DNA of 64,000 bases from positions 35,337,005 through 35,401,004 of the forward strand of contig LS997567.1 in NCBI GenBank assembly GCA_000469685.2. The letters are read 5' to 3'. Position numbers and translations under genes: made by a program. This stretch comes from Haemonchus contortus. Its lineage: Eukaryota; Nematoda; Chromadorea; Rhabditida; Trichostrongylidae. The notes beneath the pieces were generated by a model. It saw only the letters and a program-made list of their open reading frames with translations, had not been told where the DNA came from and did not search any database. Below, piece by piece: positions 11,626-24,100 of the stretch. The number at the start of each line of letters is the position of its first letter. Positions within the stretch are counted from its first letter, which is position 1.

Positions 11626-14600
11626 TTAGGCAAAACCAGCACACTTTGACGGATCTGGATGATCACACATCAAAGAATCAGCATGGAATGAAAGACCTGA
11701 AATCAACAGAGGTTACAAGGCTTGTAGGTGTCTCGAAAAAAGTAATGCTGCAGAATTCCCACGTTCTCAAACCATAAAACTCGTACATAATACCTACCTT
11801 TTGGACAATCAAAACCGTAGGGGTTCCCGTTCACACATCGGATGAACCGTTGACAATTCTTTACGTCAGCATAGAATCCATCTGAGCCACATTCAAATGC
11901 TGCTGAAAATGGAGCTCTGATAGTTAGAAAAACTTCAAGTAAAAATTGGGTGGCACTGAAGCAGGTGTCACCACGGCAGAATACGGTACAGTGAAGAACT
12001 GAATGGCCTTGGTAGGGGGTTAACAGTTGCAGTGTTTATTCAAAAAGTTTGGTTTCCAAGGGCAGGTATCAGTGAAATGTAAAGTAGTAAATGGAGGCAA
12101 CTGCGGCCCGGTTAGGTCCCTTTTTTGAGGGTCCCATCAACCAAAACACGAAATATGATTTTAGAGGCATTGTTTTACAGCTCCTCATTTCATCATCGGA
12201 ATAGTCGAGGCATTACTTTACCACCTTGTTGTGTAACCCTAGTTTTACTTGATCCTTTCAACTATTTCCTCCTACGTGCGACATACTCGTGGTAATACTC
12301 CACTGAATGAATGTCCTGGACTATTCCTTCAAACCATTTTCAATAAGGAAATGGTTTATTTATCTTCACTTCTATACAAATAGTACGAGTATTGTCCGTG
12401 TCTGTCACAACCAACCATTTCCAGGTGTTTTTGTAGTTGTTGGCGAGAACGTGGTCACGGTAGTGGACGGGGAACAGCTCGAGTCAGCGATATGCACACA
12501 ATATCCTTTCGAAGGTGAAAAATGCATTCCAGTAGGACACGACATTGTGTACGAGGCGCCTGAAAATCAGTTTTAATAAAGAGTCCCGCTAATTTCTCCG
12601 CCGGCGAATTACACGTAAGCCGCTTCTCAGTGAAAATCAGTTAAAAAAGCGAAAGCATTTTCGATGATTCCCACGGGGGGGGGGGGGGGGGAAGGAAGTC
12701 CCATGAATTTCGAAACGGAATCGCAATTCACAACGACGGATCTGGCTCTTTGTAAGACATGTGGCTATGGAGCCTCTACTTGGTAAGAGTACTGCAGTAA
12801 TAAAGTTATATGGAAGGCAGTAACTTTTTGTGCCCATTCAATGCTACAAAAGGCGCTTATGCTTTCAGGCAAGTGTCAAATTTTTCAGCTTTTCGTCAGG
12901 AGCAAGGTTACTTCCTAGACAAGGTCAAACGCAAAGAAACATTAAGCACGTCTGAGGGTAAAACTTCACACGAGGTTACCAGTAACTACTAGTAATGAGA
13001 TTTATTTATTTTAAATAAATAAATGAGATGTTAGCGCATGACCCCTAGCCAAATGGTCACTAACAGGGTCCTTCCCTTCCCTTAGATGGCGATGACTGCG
13101 AATAACTGACCATGAAGGCATAGCATGAACTGTGTGCACTCCTTCTCCGAGGCATGGAATCCATCGGGCATTTCCTTGCAGAAGTTTGAAGGTGGTACAG
13201 TTGTCGATGGTGTAACCGTTGACACCATGGTTGGCGGTTGTGTTGGTGGCTGTGTTGGTGGCTGTGTTGGTTGTTGGGTTGATGGTCTGCTCGTGGTTGT
13301 TGTTCCACTTGAAGAATCGCCATTCTGCAACATCCGACGTGATGGACCGTACCACAAAGTGCATAGTTGGGAAATACTGTTTTGTGCTACCAAATTTTTC
13401 AAAAGACTACAAGCAAAATTAAAGTTGATGCTGGTTTTGGCACTATTCCATGACGTTTTATCCAAGCAACAACTTCTTACACCGGGTAATGTGACGCCTC
13501 CAAGCTCCTTTGCGATGATACTGATGAGCGGATAACGTTGTCCGTCACTGTTCGTGCACTTGGCGTTGAAGTCATCAAAATCCAATGTCCATACAAAAGC
13601 TCCACCATATTTATTACGCTTGATCCATGCCATCTGTAAAATATTGGAGTGATAACATTGGGAAGAGGCTCGGAAAGCTCCTTCGGCCTACAGTTCCAGG
13701 GATAAGATGTCAAACCTTGTTGGCTATAGATTCCTGGTCATCATAACTCCACCACTGATCCCCCTGTACAAGATATGGAACTTGTTGTTCAGAGCTCCAG
13801 TAACGAGTTGCACCAGTGGCCAGCATTTCACAGAACTAAAGCCACAGGTATTAATCGAGAGAATATGAAATTTCAAAACAAAACCTTTTACCAAATACGA
13901 CACACGGCTTCTTAGATAAACTTTTACCAATTTATGCAATTTACAATTTATCAGTCAAGTCAAAATTTCACCGCGTTCCACTGACGAGTACTTTTTAATA
14001 ACTTCAAATTTTTTTCATAAAACCTTTATTTTAAAACCGTATTTATCCCTTAAGATTTTTTGGATCCTATCCTGTAGCTGTTCTTGAAGACTTGCAAAAT
14101 TTGGCTTCGTTCACCCCTCTAAGGCTTCAAATACATACAGGTACAAGGCAAGGAAGATGGGTCATGTCCAGTTCCAGGGATAAAATGGTCTTCAGGAGGC
14201 TGATGAGTGCTATGGATAGCCAGCTGGTACAGCACACGATTTCACAAACATCATGGAGAAGTTCCAGAAGCTAATCCTAGTCTCTGTGCTTAGGGTTGGA
14301 AGGTGTGATGGCAGCCTTTAAAGAAATTACCCTACACCGCCTCTACCCAACGAAAAATCTGCTCCTCAACGACCTTGTACTAACTAAGGGGTCGTGTGAT
14401 AGTGTGAAATCCGGTAGTGCCCATTGATATGAAGATTCTTCCTATTTATCAGATGCTGTCTGTTTTATGGGGGACGGGCAGTCGGAACGGTTTTGTGTAA
14501 TCGATCCGCCGCACGCGGCTATCGCGAACCATTTGCCTCGTTATGACAGTTCTCGGTGTTCTTGATACAGCTCAATCGCTATGCGATTAGTACTTTTCGC

Positions 14601-17600
14601 ATGACCCTACTGTTAGTTCTTTTGTTCTTGTATTTCTTACTTGCTGCTGCATTCTGCTACATTCCTTCGCGCGCGACGTCTCTCTCGCCGCGATGCGACA
14701 ATTTCTTTCCTACTGCACCACACCCCTGTTTCACTAGTGTTTAGACATCAGTACAAACCTCATAAAATGATGCAACGCCTGCTTCTTGAGTGAATGGAGT
14801 GATTTTGGCAGGTGATCCTTCTGTTCCCACACTAATGTTTGATTTATCCTTCAGAGTCCATCCTGTATTACAAGTTGTACTACTTTGCTATCTTTTGTAA
14901 TTACGGTAATTAGTGGCAATTAATGTCTACCTCGACCATATGTTGGTATTCCGATAATTATCTTCTCCTTTGGCATACCCTTTTCATTCCAGTGGTTGGC
15001 CGCCCAATCCTGTAATTAGACCAGATCGTAGTTGACTGAGAGATTCCAGAGATTCCAGATTACCGTAATGAAAGTAACAGTACTACTAGTACAAGTGGTC
15101 CAGGTAAAGTAATTACTTACGATATTCCACACTTTCTCTGATTCTCGCATGTCCTCTCTAGGGTAGAGAGGCGAGTTGAAGCCGGTCTCGGTGCTCCAGG
15201 CTCCGTGAAAATCGTAGTTCATAAGTAGAATGAAGTCAAGGTGGCTAAAAACAGTATTACTACCTTTACTCGACTACATTCGTTCAGACAGAGTAAATGT
15301 TAGCTGTAACGAACTCAGCAATAGCCGGAACATCATAACCAGCGTCAATCGTGCTTTCTCCAGCAGACACCGCAGCCGTAACGAGCAGGCGAGGCTTCTG
15401 AGACGATGTTGCTTCTGCTACACACGCTTCGCTGAGCTCCTGAAACGACATAAGGATAGGACCAAAAGGTAAAGTTGACTGTATAGCTTCAATGTTTCAA
15501 AAATGTTCAGTGCATGCAGCTCAATTTCGTGTTTCACAGGTGAATTGGCCCATTTGATTGGAACTTTCTACGAGGTATTGGACTAGCCGAAATTATTCAA
15601 ACTTTTTCGACATCACCCAGATTGATGGTCTGGGAGGACAAGATCAAGGTGTTGCAATGCAAAAATTTTTTATGCAAGTCTCCAATTTTGCTCAACGTTC
15701 CGCGGAAACTCCTTGCCAGCGACCAATTTTCTTTTAATGAAGGTACCCTTTGCATTTTGTTATTCCTCTGAAGAGACAATGCGTTCCGATTTTGCAAGTG
15801 CTGCTCATTTCTCACACAATGGGTTCTTTTCTACAGATCTAATAATAACTACCTACCGAGATGAAGCTGGCGTAGTTCCTGACATCGGCTGGACCAGATG
15901 GATATTCCCAATCGATATCGATTCCATCGAAGTCCCACTGACGAGTAAATGCAATCGCGGAAGTGATGAAGACCTTTCGCCGTACGGGTGTTTCTGACAT
16001 ATCCTGAAGGCAGATAGAGATCACCGCAGGGTATCATAATGCTGTATACCAGTAATGCCTGGTCGGTTGTTCCAATGCCTACATATACGTTGGAATTACT
16101 GTTACATCCTGTACTATCGCAGGTGAAGGAAAAGAAATAGGAAATGTCGTCGTGCCTTTTTACACTAATCAGCTCTTCAAACTGAACAAGTGTGCGGTAC
16201 ATTGCTTTACAGTAAGGCGTAACAGCTATACTACTACTTTATTGAATTCAGTTACTTTCAGGTTAGGTGAAAATAGTCCTTTTCCATCGTCGGACAGAAA
16301 TAAATCGATGGATGTGTATGGTTATCCATCCATCGACCATATCCAGCGCGAACTTTCCAATTGAGATAACTACAGCCACGAAAATTCTTACCTTGAATAG
16401 TCGTGTGCCAAAACTCCATCCACCAATGGAAAGAAGGGTCTTGAGGTTAGGGTCCTTACGTTTGAGAGCATTGACACGCCTGTACATTCCCTCGCCGGCC
16501 CAGTCATTTGGCAAATCAGCTGGATCGAATGCTCTGAAAATTCAAACTTACTGTGCATTTAGTTTTTGTGATGGAATCTCAAGTTGAGTAGGTATCTTCT
16601 ACATATTCTACAGTAAATTACCGTTGGAAGGCAGTGCCCACAAATTCTGCCTGAACTCTATGCAGGCAGCTCAACGATTGGACTTAATTACTTTGGAATG
16701 GTAACAAAAAAGATGTGAATTCGCCTTTTGGATGGAACCCTATGGACCAGCCGTGGCCCGTTCCAGTTTCCTCTCAAATATCTTACAAATGCGTCTCTCA
16801 AAAGTCTTTCTAAGAGCTACTGGGTCTTCGTCGGTCTGTACGGGATTTGATCCTGTGGACCTACGCCTACATAACCTACGCCTTTGACTTACCCAGGTTG
16901 TAGTTCTCTACTTTTTCTTCAGCCAAGGGTTATTGTTTATGTGTACGGAATCCATGGAAGAAATTCACTTGGTTCATGAGGTAAAGCAGCGTTCAGACGT
17001 ACCTGACAGTGTAGTCTTCATTCATCCAACCGAATGCGAACAGAATATGTGTACAAAGTCCAGGTATGTAATCTTCAGGCATGTATTTTCCTCGTCCATT
17101 TCTAAACGATATTGTCGTTCACTTCTTAGAGCTTAGCATTCTCATTTAAGCTGTTTATTGTCAACTGATAAAACTGTTGTTGTTGATCAAGCGCTTTTCA
17201 CCTGTACTGAGCCCAATTGGTGAAGTAGCACGGTCGAATGTAATCGTTTTTCACGGGGGCACGGGCTTGTGTGGAAACATCGCGATGAATAATCTCAGTG
17301 GAATCTGAAAACATTCAAACCTGTTGATCGAGAAAGCGATACCAAAACAATAACATAAGGTTTGAATCATTCAAAAAACATATGAAAGGTCGTTCCCACA
17401 ATAATAATAACAGTAATGATAAATAATATGCGTTCACGATATTTACTTGAGCCCCCTAAAATGGCCGGACCTAGTGAATCTTCTGAGTAGATTTATGAAG
17501 ACTCTTCACAATTACATTTTTTGTTTTAGGCTACAACCTTAACCAGCTCTTCCATTACTTTATATCTGCAAATCATAGGTATGCAAAAGCTGGTTCCGAA

Positions 17601-20390
17601 TGCAAAACTACCCTATCGTTCAATTCAGTCCCACAGTGAAAAGGCAAGAGCATTGCTAAAGCGATACTATTAACCTCTATCACGCGAGAGTCTGCGCGGT
17701 CCCTGTTTCTGAGGTTTTCGGAACCCCTAACTTCCTGATTTCCTGGTCCCTCTGCTGTGAAGGGTTTGCAGTGCGCATGTATTTCATGAAGATAAATTTG
17801 TATGCTTATGTAAGCTATACAACTCATGCGAAAAGGAGGAGCTCATGAGAATCGGGAAATCTACCGATTTCAACAAGATTCTTTAACATGCTCTTCAATT
17901 TTATTCCAGAGGTATAAAGCCAGAGCAGGTTGAAGCCGAAGGTATAGGATACGTCTCCACCTCTATGTCACTTCGGTTGCCGTAGCCAACACTAATTGTA
18001 AAAAGGCAGATCTACTGTGTAGGCAGTCTTGATCATAGATAGACTAACTGTTCAGTAAGTATATCTGATCAATCCAAACACTTGATTTTTCGATTTCATA
18101 AAAAAAGCTATGTAGAACAAATAGGATGGTGCTTTTCTATCATAACTGTCTCTACAGTTATCATTCATACCCAGTCCACTGCTTTTCGAGGACGACTGAG
18201 TTAAAAGAGTTAAGAAAAAATTGAGCAGAGCATCCGCGAAGACATGCTTTGTCTTTTCAGATACTTAGGAAACAGACGAGACAGGGTCAGTTTTCTTAAA
18301 GCAGGAAATCTGAGGTACACGCCAATCAGACACGATTCACAGTAGAGTGAGGATAGTTCCTTCTTGCAGAATCCAACTTTAGTTCTTTCTCCAAGTAACC
18401 AGTATTAATAAAGCGACCTTACGGGTTTGCAGCCTCAAGAGCGCGCATAGCATGACCCTTAGCACTTTTCGTCACCACGCACTCTCGATCTCTCTGGGTC
18501 ACCTCTTTTTTGATGGCCTTTCGTGGGCGCATTTAGGGCTCTGCATAATAGTAGGTTGATCCATAAAGGGATTGCGCAAGTGGCAGGCCGGGCCGACGTT
18601 CTTTTTATTTCATTGCGTTATATGTGAATGCAGAGCCGTCCACAAAGGGCCTCCTATAGCGTTGATCAGAGCCCTAAAGTAGGAGAGGTCAACAATAAAT
18701 AGTGCCATTAACCTATACCTGCTGTATAGCTGTACTTCGCATTAATCCAGATCAGATGGCCTGAGAACAATGGGAATGAATGCAGGTATTTGTACATAAG
18801 GCATTTGTGGTAGAGAAAGAAAAATGAAAGGGGCTGAGTCCGACTTTTTCTATGAGGAGGGAGGAAAAGGAGCTACCCATCTGATAAAGTTTCTGTAGAT
18901 CGATTTACTTCCTGAAGCTAGCAGTGTTTCTTATCGCGTCTACCAGCAACCCTGGCTCCTTGCAAATTACTCTTCTGTTTATTTAGTAGAAAAGAATTTT
19001 TCCGGATTTTTTAGAAGTAGTTCCCTTAGAAATCCCTTCCTTCTGATTTATAGCAGGATTGCTGTAGAGCCAATTACTTAATCAATGCAGTTTTGTTGAG
19101 CATCTAACAATTGCTCAAGTATTAGCCAAATTCGGGTTGACTTACAAAGCAAGCACTTGCTATTCGAAATTCCAGGCCTCTTCACGAAATTTTGGATCAC
19201 GCATCATCACTTACAGTTCAATGACAACACTTGCAGTACAATTGCCGAAAGTGAGAATACCATGGTCACTATACAGCGTAAAATTTGTGTGTGTGTTGAA
19301 TGCCACATTATTTGCTTTCAAATATTCGGCTATTCGAAAAGGTCATTCTCTTGTACTGGGTCACTTAGTAGGTGAGAAAAATTTGTACAGAACTGCTCAA
19401 AGTTTACATCTTTGAGGAAGCCCACCTGATATCCCCACTTCATTTCCTGGGTGGGAATCTGCTTCACCGCATTACTGACTTATGCCGGGGTCAAATAAAC
19501 TAGGATTACCTTTCAGTAACCAACACAAAAACTGGTGTGTACTCAACTAATCTCAGTAGAACACACTGACGTACGTGCACCATAAGGTGGCTGATGAAAA
19601 TGCAGGAATACCTACACTCTTGATTCGGGATTTTTTTTCAAAGAGAGTAATAAAGTTCAAATACTTCCACTGTAATTCATCTATTACCAGTTTTCTACCA
19701 CAAACCCGCTAAAACTTGGGTGACAGAAGTAGGGAGTTAGTCACTTCTGATTATAGTTTAGAGGACCACAATTATAGTTTCAATTTTGAGACAAAGTTCC
19801 ATAAAATTCAAGATTTCACTTTACTTTTGTAATTTGAGGTTCAGGGTTTTGTTCTCTTTTAGTGCTGTTTACCTATTACTAGTTTTCTACTACAAATCGC
19901 CAACAAACTTGGAGGTTATAGGGAAAGAGATACTTATGGTTATCAGATTCATAAAAAATGAATTATGGAAAATCCTATCTGGACCAGTAGCCCCTTTGAG
20001 GTGGTGGTCCTTATGTGCGCTTCAAAACAAATTGTCGTCTGTATAATGGTAAAAACACCATTTCGGTAGTACATATTGAAGGTATCTGCTGAGAAAACAG
20101 AAGTTTCTTTCTCAAATTATGCGTCTTCTTTTCTCATTTTAATACTGCAAAGTGGGAAGTCACGAATCAGATTCCCATTAACGTGTATTTTATTTTTATC
20201 GAGATATTTTCATTTATTTTTCACAGTCTTTGCTCACTGTGAGGTATCTGACTAGATTTTTCGCCCATTGCAGAGGATTCCCCTCGAATCGCGAACGGCA
20301 AAAGAACTGGATGCACTTACGGTTTCGAACACCACCATGTGATGAGCACACTACGATAGCTGCAGCAAGGATGACACCGATTGATATCAT
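11626..20390 (-). CDS. Secreted GH18 chitinase with two CBM14 domains
   Basis: This should be an endochitinase cutting beta-1,4 N-acetylglucosamine polymers outside the cell, for example in eggshell, sheath or cuticle. Coding exons in transcript order are 20390-20321, 17304-17202, 17101-17003, 16533-16392, 16003-15857, 15439-15315, 15244-15121, 15009-14931, 14862-14759, 13835-13716, 13633-13481, 13324-13111, 12559-12416, 11902-11798 and 11696-11626. All borders are GT..AG and all phases agree, giving 1800 nt and 599 residues. Exon 1 is a signal peptide starting [15 protein letters not shown]. Landmarks are [18 protein letters not shown] (residue ~128), the intact catalytic [10 protein letters not shown] (~163), MNYDFHGAW and WTLDFDDF (~386). 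A Thr/Pro linker with TQPP repeats follows, then CBM14 one (~468-520), a second Thr-rich linker and CBM14 two (~541-598). The architecture is like C. elegans cht-1. Linking exon 1 across a 3-kb intron rests on phase and the signal peptide. Confidence 0.9.
12675..12691 (+). repeat. 17-base G homopolymer in a chitinase intron
   Basis: An uninterrupted run of 17 G lies in the intron between the chitinase exons at 13111 and 12559. Its length is likely to vary between individuals and between assemblies. Confidence 0.9.
13236..13279 (-). repeat. 12-bp coding minisatellite (TQPP repeats) in the chitinase linker
   Basis: A 12-bp unit repeats about three and a half times; on the - strand it encodes Thr-Gln-Pro-Pro. 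It lies in the exon 13324-13111, in the Ser/Thr/Pro-rich linker between the catalytic domain and the first CBM14. Such linkers are commonly O-glycosylated and vary in length. Confidence 0.85.
17305..20320 (-). other. Long first intron of the chitinase gene, no gene seen
   Basis: About 3 kb with no recognisable coding exon or transposase on either strand. One weak internal duplication is visible: a TTCTACYACAAA followed by AACTTGG block occurs near 19690 and again near 19887. Confidence 0.6.
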
Positions 20391-20398
20391 TTCGTTAC

Positions 20399-20406
20399 CC
20401 TGAAAT
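20399..20406 (-). promoter_or_regulatory. Candidate splice-leader acceptor of the chitinase gene
   Basis: On the - strand the sequence reads TTTCAG directly before GGTAACGAA and the ATG at 20390. A nematode 3' splice site 9 bases before the start codon, with no exon recognised upstream, suggests trans-splicing of a spliced leader here. Confidence 0.45.
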
Positions 20407-20697
20407 GAATAGTTAAATAAGATGAACCAGTGCAATACGACTGTGAGACTCAAAGAGTTATCAAGGGAAGTGCAACTGGTTACAGTGTAGCTTTGGAATG
20501 AAAGGAGAAGTTTGTTAGTGTGACGTTGTATCGAAAAACATGTGAAAATCGCCACTTAAATGCGGATAATTCGCAAACACACAGCGGTTTTCGATGGGAG
20601 ACCCATGTTGTGGCTACTAGCATATTTGCAGAGAGGACAAAGAGCCCGCGAGAGCTGATGAGGAGTGTGAGGTGGGGAGAAGGTGGACGCCAGAGCA

Positions 20698-20743
20698 GGG
20701 GCTGATGGAGGTGGAGCCTGTCGTCACAGGTCACATCAGCCCC
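20698..20743. promoter_or_regulatory. Stem-loop between the chitinase and vitellogenin starts
   Basis: GGGGCTGATG at 20698-20707 is perfectly complementary to CATCAGCCCC at 20734-20743. Inside it CCTGT (20717-20721) pairs with ACAGG (20726-20730) around a 4-base loop. It lies in the intergenic space shared by two divergent genes. Its function is unknown; it could be a palindromic protein site. Confidence 0.4.
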
Positions 20744-21039
20744 ATAATCGTATAATCTGAATGAGAACAAAGCGTGGGTACAGACAAAAACATGGGTCAA
20801 ACGCTTACCAACGACTACCTGATGAGTAATTTCATAAACAACTAAAAAAAGCTATTTATCACTAGAGTAACGCAGGAATTACATCATCTTCCTCCCGTGC
20901 TAGAAATTATTCAGAGTTTTGAAATACTTCCCCTTCGCCATCTTCACTGGCAATGGATTCTTTGAAGTAAGACTTCAGAGAACAAAACGATGTGTGGCAA
21001 GAATGATTGACCATTAGACTTCTGTGAAGTTTTGACATG

Positions 21040-21046
21040 TGTCAAT
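21040..21046 (+). promoter_or_regulatory. VPE1-like box TGTCAAT upstream of vitellogenin
   Basis: TGTCAAT is the vitellogenin promoter element 1 defined in C. elegans vit genes. It lies 61 bases before the vitellogenin ATG. Confidence 0.65.
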
Positions 21047-21059
21047 AACCCAGTTATAC

Positions 21060-21066
21060 CTGATAA
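21060..21066 (+). promoter_or_regulatory. VPE2 / GATA box CTGATAA upstream of vitellogenin
   Basis: CTGATAA is vitellogenin promoter element 2; with the following G it gives TGATAAG, the site for intestinal GATA factors such as ELT-2. It lies 41 bases before the ATG and 14 bases after the VPE1 box. The pair, in this order and spacing, supports intestine-restricted expression in adult females. Confidence 0.7.
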
Positions 21067-21106
21067 GCAACTAAATGTAGCACTGTCACAATCGAAGCGC
21101 TCGATC

Positions 21107-24100
21107 ATGAGGCTCGCCCTCTTAATTTTTGCTGGCGTCACCCTCGCTACTCATCATTTACGGTATCTACGTCCTCTGAAGCAACGCAACGAGTACGTTT
21201 TCCGATTTGAAGGAGAAGCCCATTCAGGAGTCCCTCTTCCCGTGAACACCACTGTGTCTCATATTCGTGCCGTGGTCCATGTCCAGATTCTTGACGATCA
21301 TCGCGCTATTCTCAAGCTGAAGGATGCCCGATTTGCTGCTGGAGAAGTCTACCACAGAAGCCTCATCAAGCCGATGGACGAACTCAAGGTGCACACCATC
21401 TCGGAGGAGCACACTATGATCCTTGAACTGCCAGTCCTCTTCATTTACGAAAATGGCATGGTTTCTGGCTTGGTCTTATCTGATGGAGAGCAAACGTGGT
21501 CAGCCAACGTAAAGCGCTCCATCATCAACATGCTTCAGCTCAACCTTCACAAGATAGGAAGAACACATGGATCCTTCGCTACAGACCGCGACAGCCACAA
21601 TTTCACTGTCTTGGAGAGAACCATCGAAGGTGACTGCGAAGTTGCTTACACTGTCCTGAAGAAAAACGACTCCGTCGCTGAGATTTCTAAGTCCGTCAAT
21701 TTCGACAAGTGTACTGGTCGACCCGAGGCAAAATACAACTTCCGCTATGTGACCGAGTGTCCCGGATGCAAGGGGAATGACTTCCTTGAGCCCAGCACCG
21801 TCTACAGTTACTCGCTCAAAGAAGACGAACTCAAGAAGGTTGAGGTCAGCTCTACGTACCTCATTACTGATAAGGACCTGCCGGTTATGAAGACTGAGAT
21901 CCATACTAAACTCATTCTAGAAGACGTGAAGGAAATCGGAAGAGAATTGGAGCGGATCGATGGCAAAAAGCAAACTTTGATCTTCAGCGACGAAATTGAT
22001 AAGCAAATTGAGCATTTCTACATGTACGGCGATGACGGTAAGGTTCAACCCTACGAGCCTGTCAACGACAAGATCAAGGAAGTCGGCACTATCATCGATG
22101 AGATGAAGGAGCTTGAGGAAAACGGACGTGAAGCCACTCACCTTCTTTCTCGGCTAGTTATCATGTTCCGCATGTTTACATTGGAAGAACTGTCCATTGT
22201 ACAATCGAGGTACTATGATAACTGTGACAAGCGCCTCAGGAGCATGATTGAGCATTCACTCGCCATCGCTGGAACAGCAAACGCCGTCACTTATCTTCTT
22301 CGCATGACAAACGAGGAAGAATTCGAGACTTACAAATTAATGCATCTGCTAAAGATAATCCAAGAAACGCCATATCCATCGCGTAAGATCGTCGACGAGC
22401 TTCTCCACTTTGCTATGACCGATGCTGTCGAGAGTTCTCCTGTGATCCGTCAGACAATCTGGCTTGCCATTGGAACTCTCATGCGCGCAGTAGTTGGAAA
22501 AACAGGGGATAAGATTCTTCTAAAAGAAGACCATCGTGAGTTGAAGCAAAGATACTTAAACATTATGATGGCGCAATTCGAGAAGGCAGACACCATTTAC
22601 GAGAAGGTGCTCGCTTTGAAATCTCTTGCCAACGCTGGACTCGATATCTCTGTCTACGAGCTGGAGAAGATCATTCTGGATAAACGTGGAGAGCTGCCTG
22701 TTCGCATAGAAGCCGTTGATGCTCTACGCCTCCTGAGAAATTCCCCACACAAAATTCAATCCATTCTGATGCCAGTCTACAAGAGTCGTGCTGAGGACCC
22801 AGAGCTCAGAATGGTTGCTCTTCTTCGTATTATGGAGACCTTGCCTCGCCAGCCCTTAATCATCCAAATAATATCTGCCATGCAGCGCGAGCCCAACCTG
22901 GAGGTGGCAGCCTTCACCGCTGACATGCTTAACACCTTTGCCGAGTCTACCCATATTTGCTACAGGAATTTGACTTCGGTAATCTTTCCGCTTTTTAGTA
23001 AGAGCCGCTGTCAGCGCAGAGAACGCGTTTTAGCGAGTACCTACAAGCACTTGCCCTTGTTCATTGAGAAAATTGTGACCGGCATCAATATAAACTTCGC
23101 TACTATCTTCGGAAAGAGCAGTTTTTGGCCCAAAGAAGTCATGGTCAGGCTCGATTCAGTCTTTTCAGGGATGTGGAACAAATACTCTTCCCAGCTTGGT
23201 GTCATTCAGCAGAATATCGGAAAGTTCATTCACAATCTGACACATCAGCTGATGAAGATGGAGAAGAATCAGAACAAGGTGATGTGTGGACACCATATAT
23301 GCAGTTTATTGCCCCTTCTAGAGGGCGCTGGAAAGAATCTTGGCATCATTTCAAGCCCTGTTGACGACAAAACTCCTTATGCCATGCTTTATCTTCGCTA
23401 TAAGGACATGGATTACGCAGTCCTCCCGATCGACGAAAAGATCGTAGACGAACTACTCGAAAAGTTTATCCGGGAGGGACAGCTTGGGGAGAGGGAAATC
23501 AATCGCCTTTTTAAAAGGGACTCCGAGTTCAAACTTTATAGCTTTGCTTTTCTTCACGAGACAATCAGAAAGATCCCAACCCCTCTTGGTGTGCCTCTTA
23601 TCGTGAAATACAAGTTGCCCACAGTCCTGTCTGCCGAAGGTGAATTCGGATTGAAGATAGTCCCACATGGACTTCGTCTGCGGCTCAATACAGTTCCATC
23701 AGCCGCGTCCACTGAACTATTTGAAATGCGTCTTTGGAATCCCCTTTTTGAGCAGGGAGTGAGGATAGCACGTTCGATTGAAGCTCACCTTCCTATTGAC
23801 TTCGACATGGTAATCACTTACAGAAACGGGCTCGAAGTAAAAAAGACTTTCGGTATCCCTACCAAGGAAAAGACTATTGCGCGCTTCACTTCACGTCCAA
23901 TGACATTCTTCCGTTTTCTCAGCGGGCAAGAATCATTCGGTAAGACAGAAATAAGGACAGTTGTTTTGCCTGAGTGGAGGCAGATCAGCAAACAAAAAGA
24001 GTTGGTATATAGCATCTGGGGATTGAAGATGGTCTTTCGTGGAAATTGGCTCCGTGAATGGAACATGAGCAACGTTCTGCTCGGACAGCACGACTGGGAA

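Noticed and set aside
12307..12576. + strand open frame of 89 codons ending in TAA next to AATAAA, looking like a small Cys-containing protein.
   Set aside because: The - strand of 12416-12559 is a chitinase exon with correct phases on both sides and completes the first CBM14 domain; the + frame is its antisense shadow.
13011..13535. Several overlapping frames on both strands rich in GG/VV or TNT repeats.
   Set aside because: They are frame shadows of the 12-bp TQPP coding repeat in the chitinase exon.
15244..15311. Apparent one-base frame break between two chitinase exons.
   Set aside because: Using the GT within GAGTTC (donor after 15315) gives canonical GT..AG borders and correct phase, with the expected PAIADHLDFI reading.
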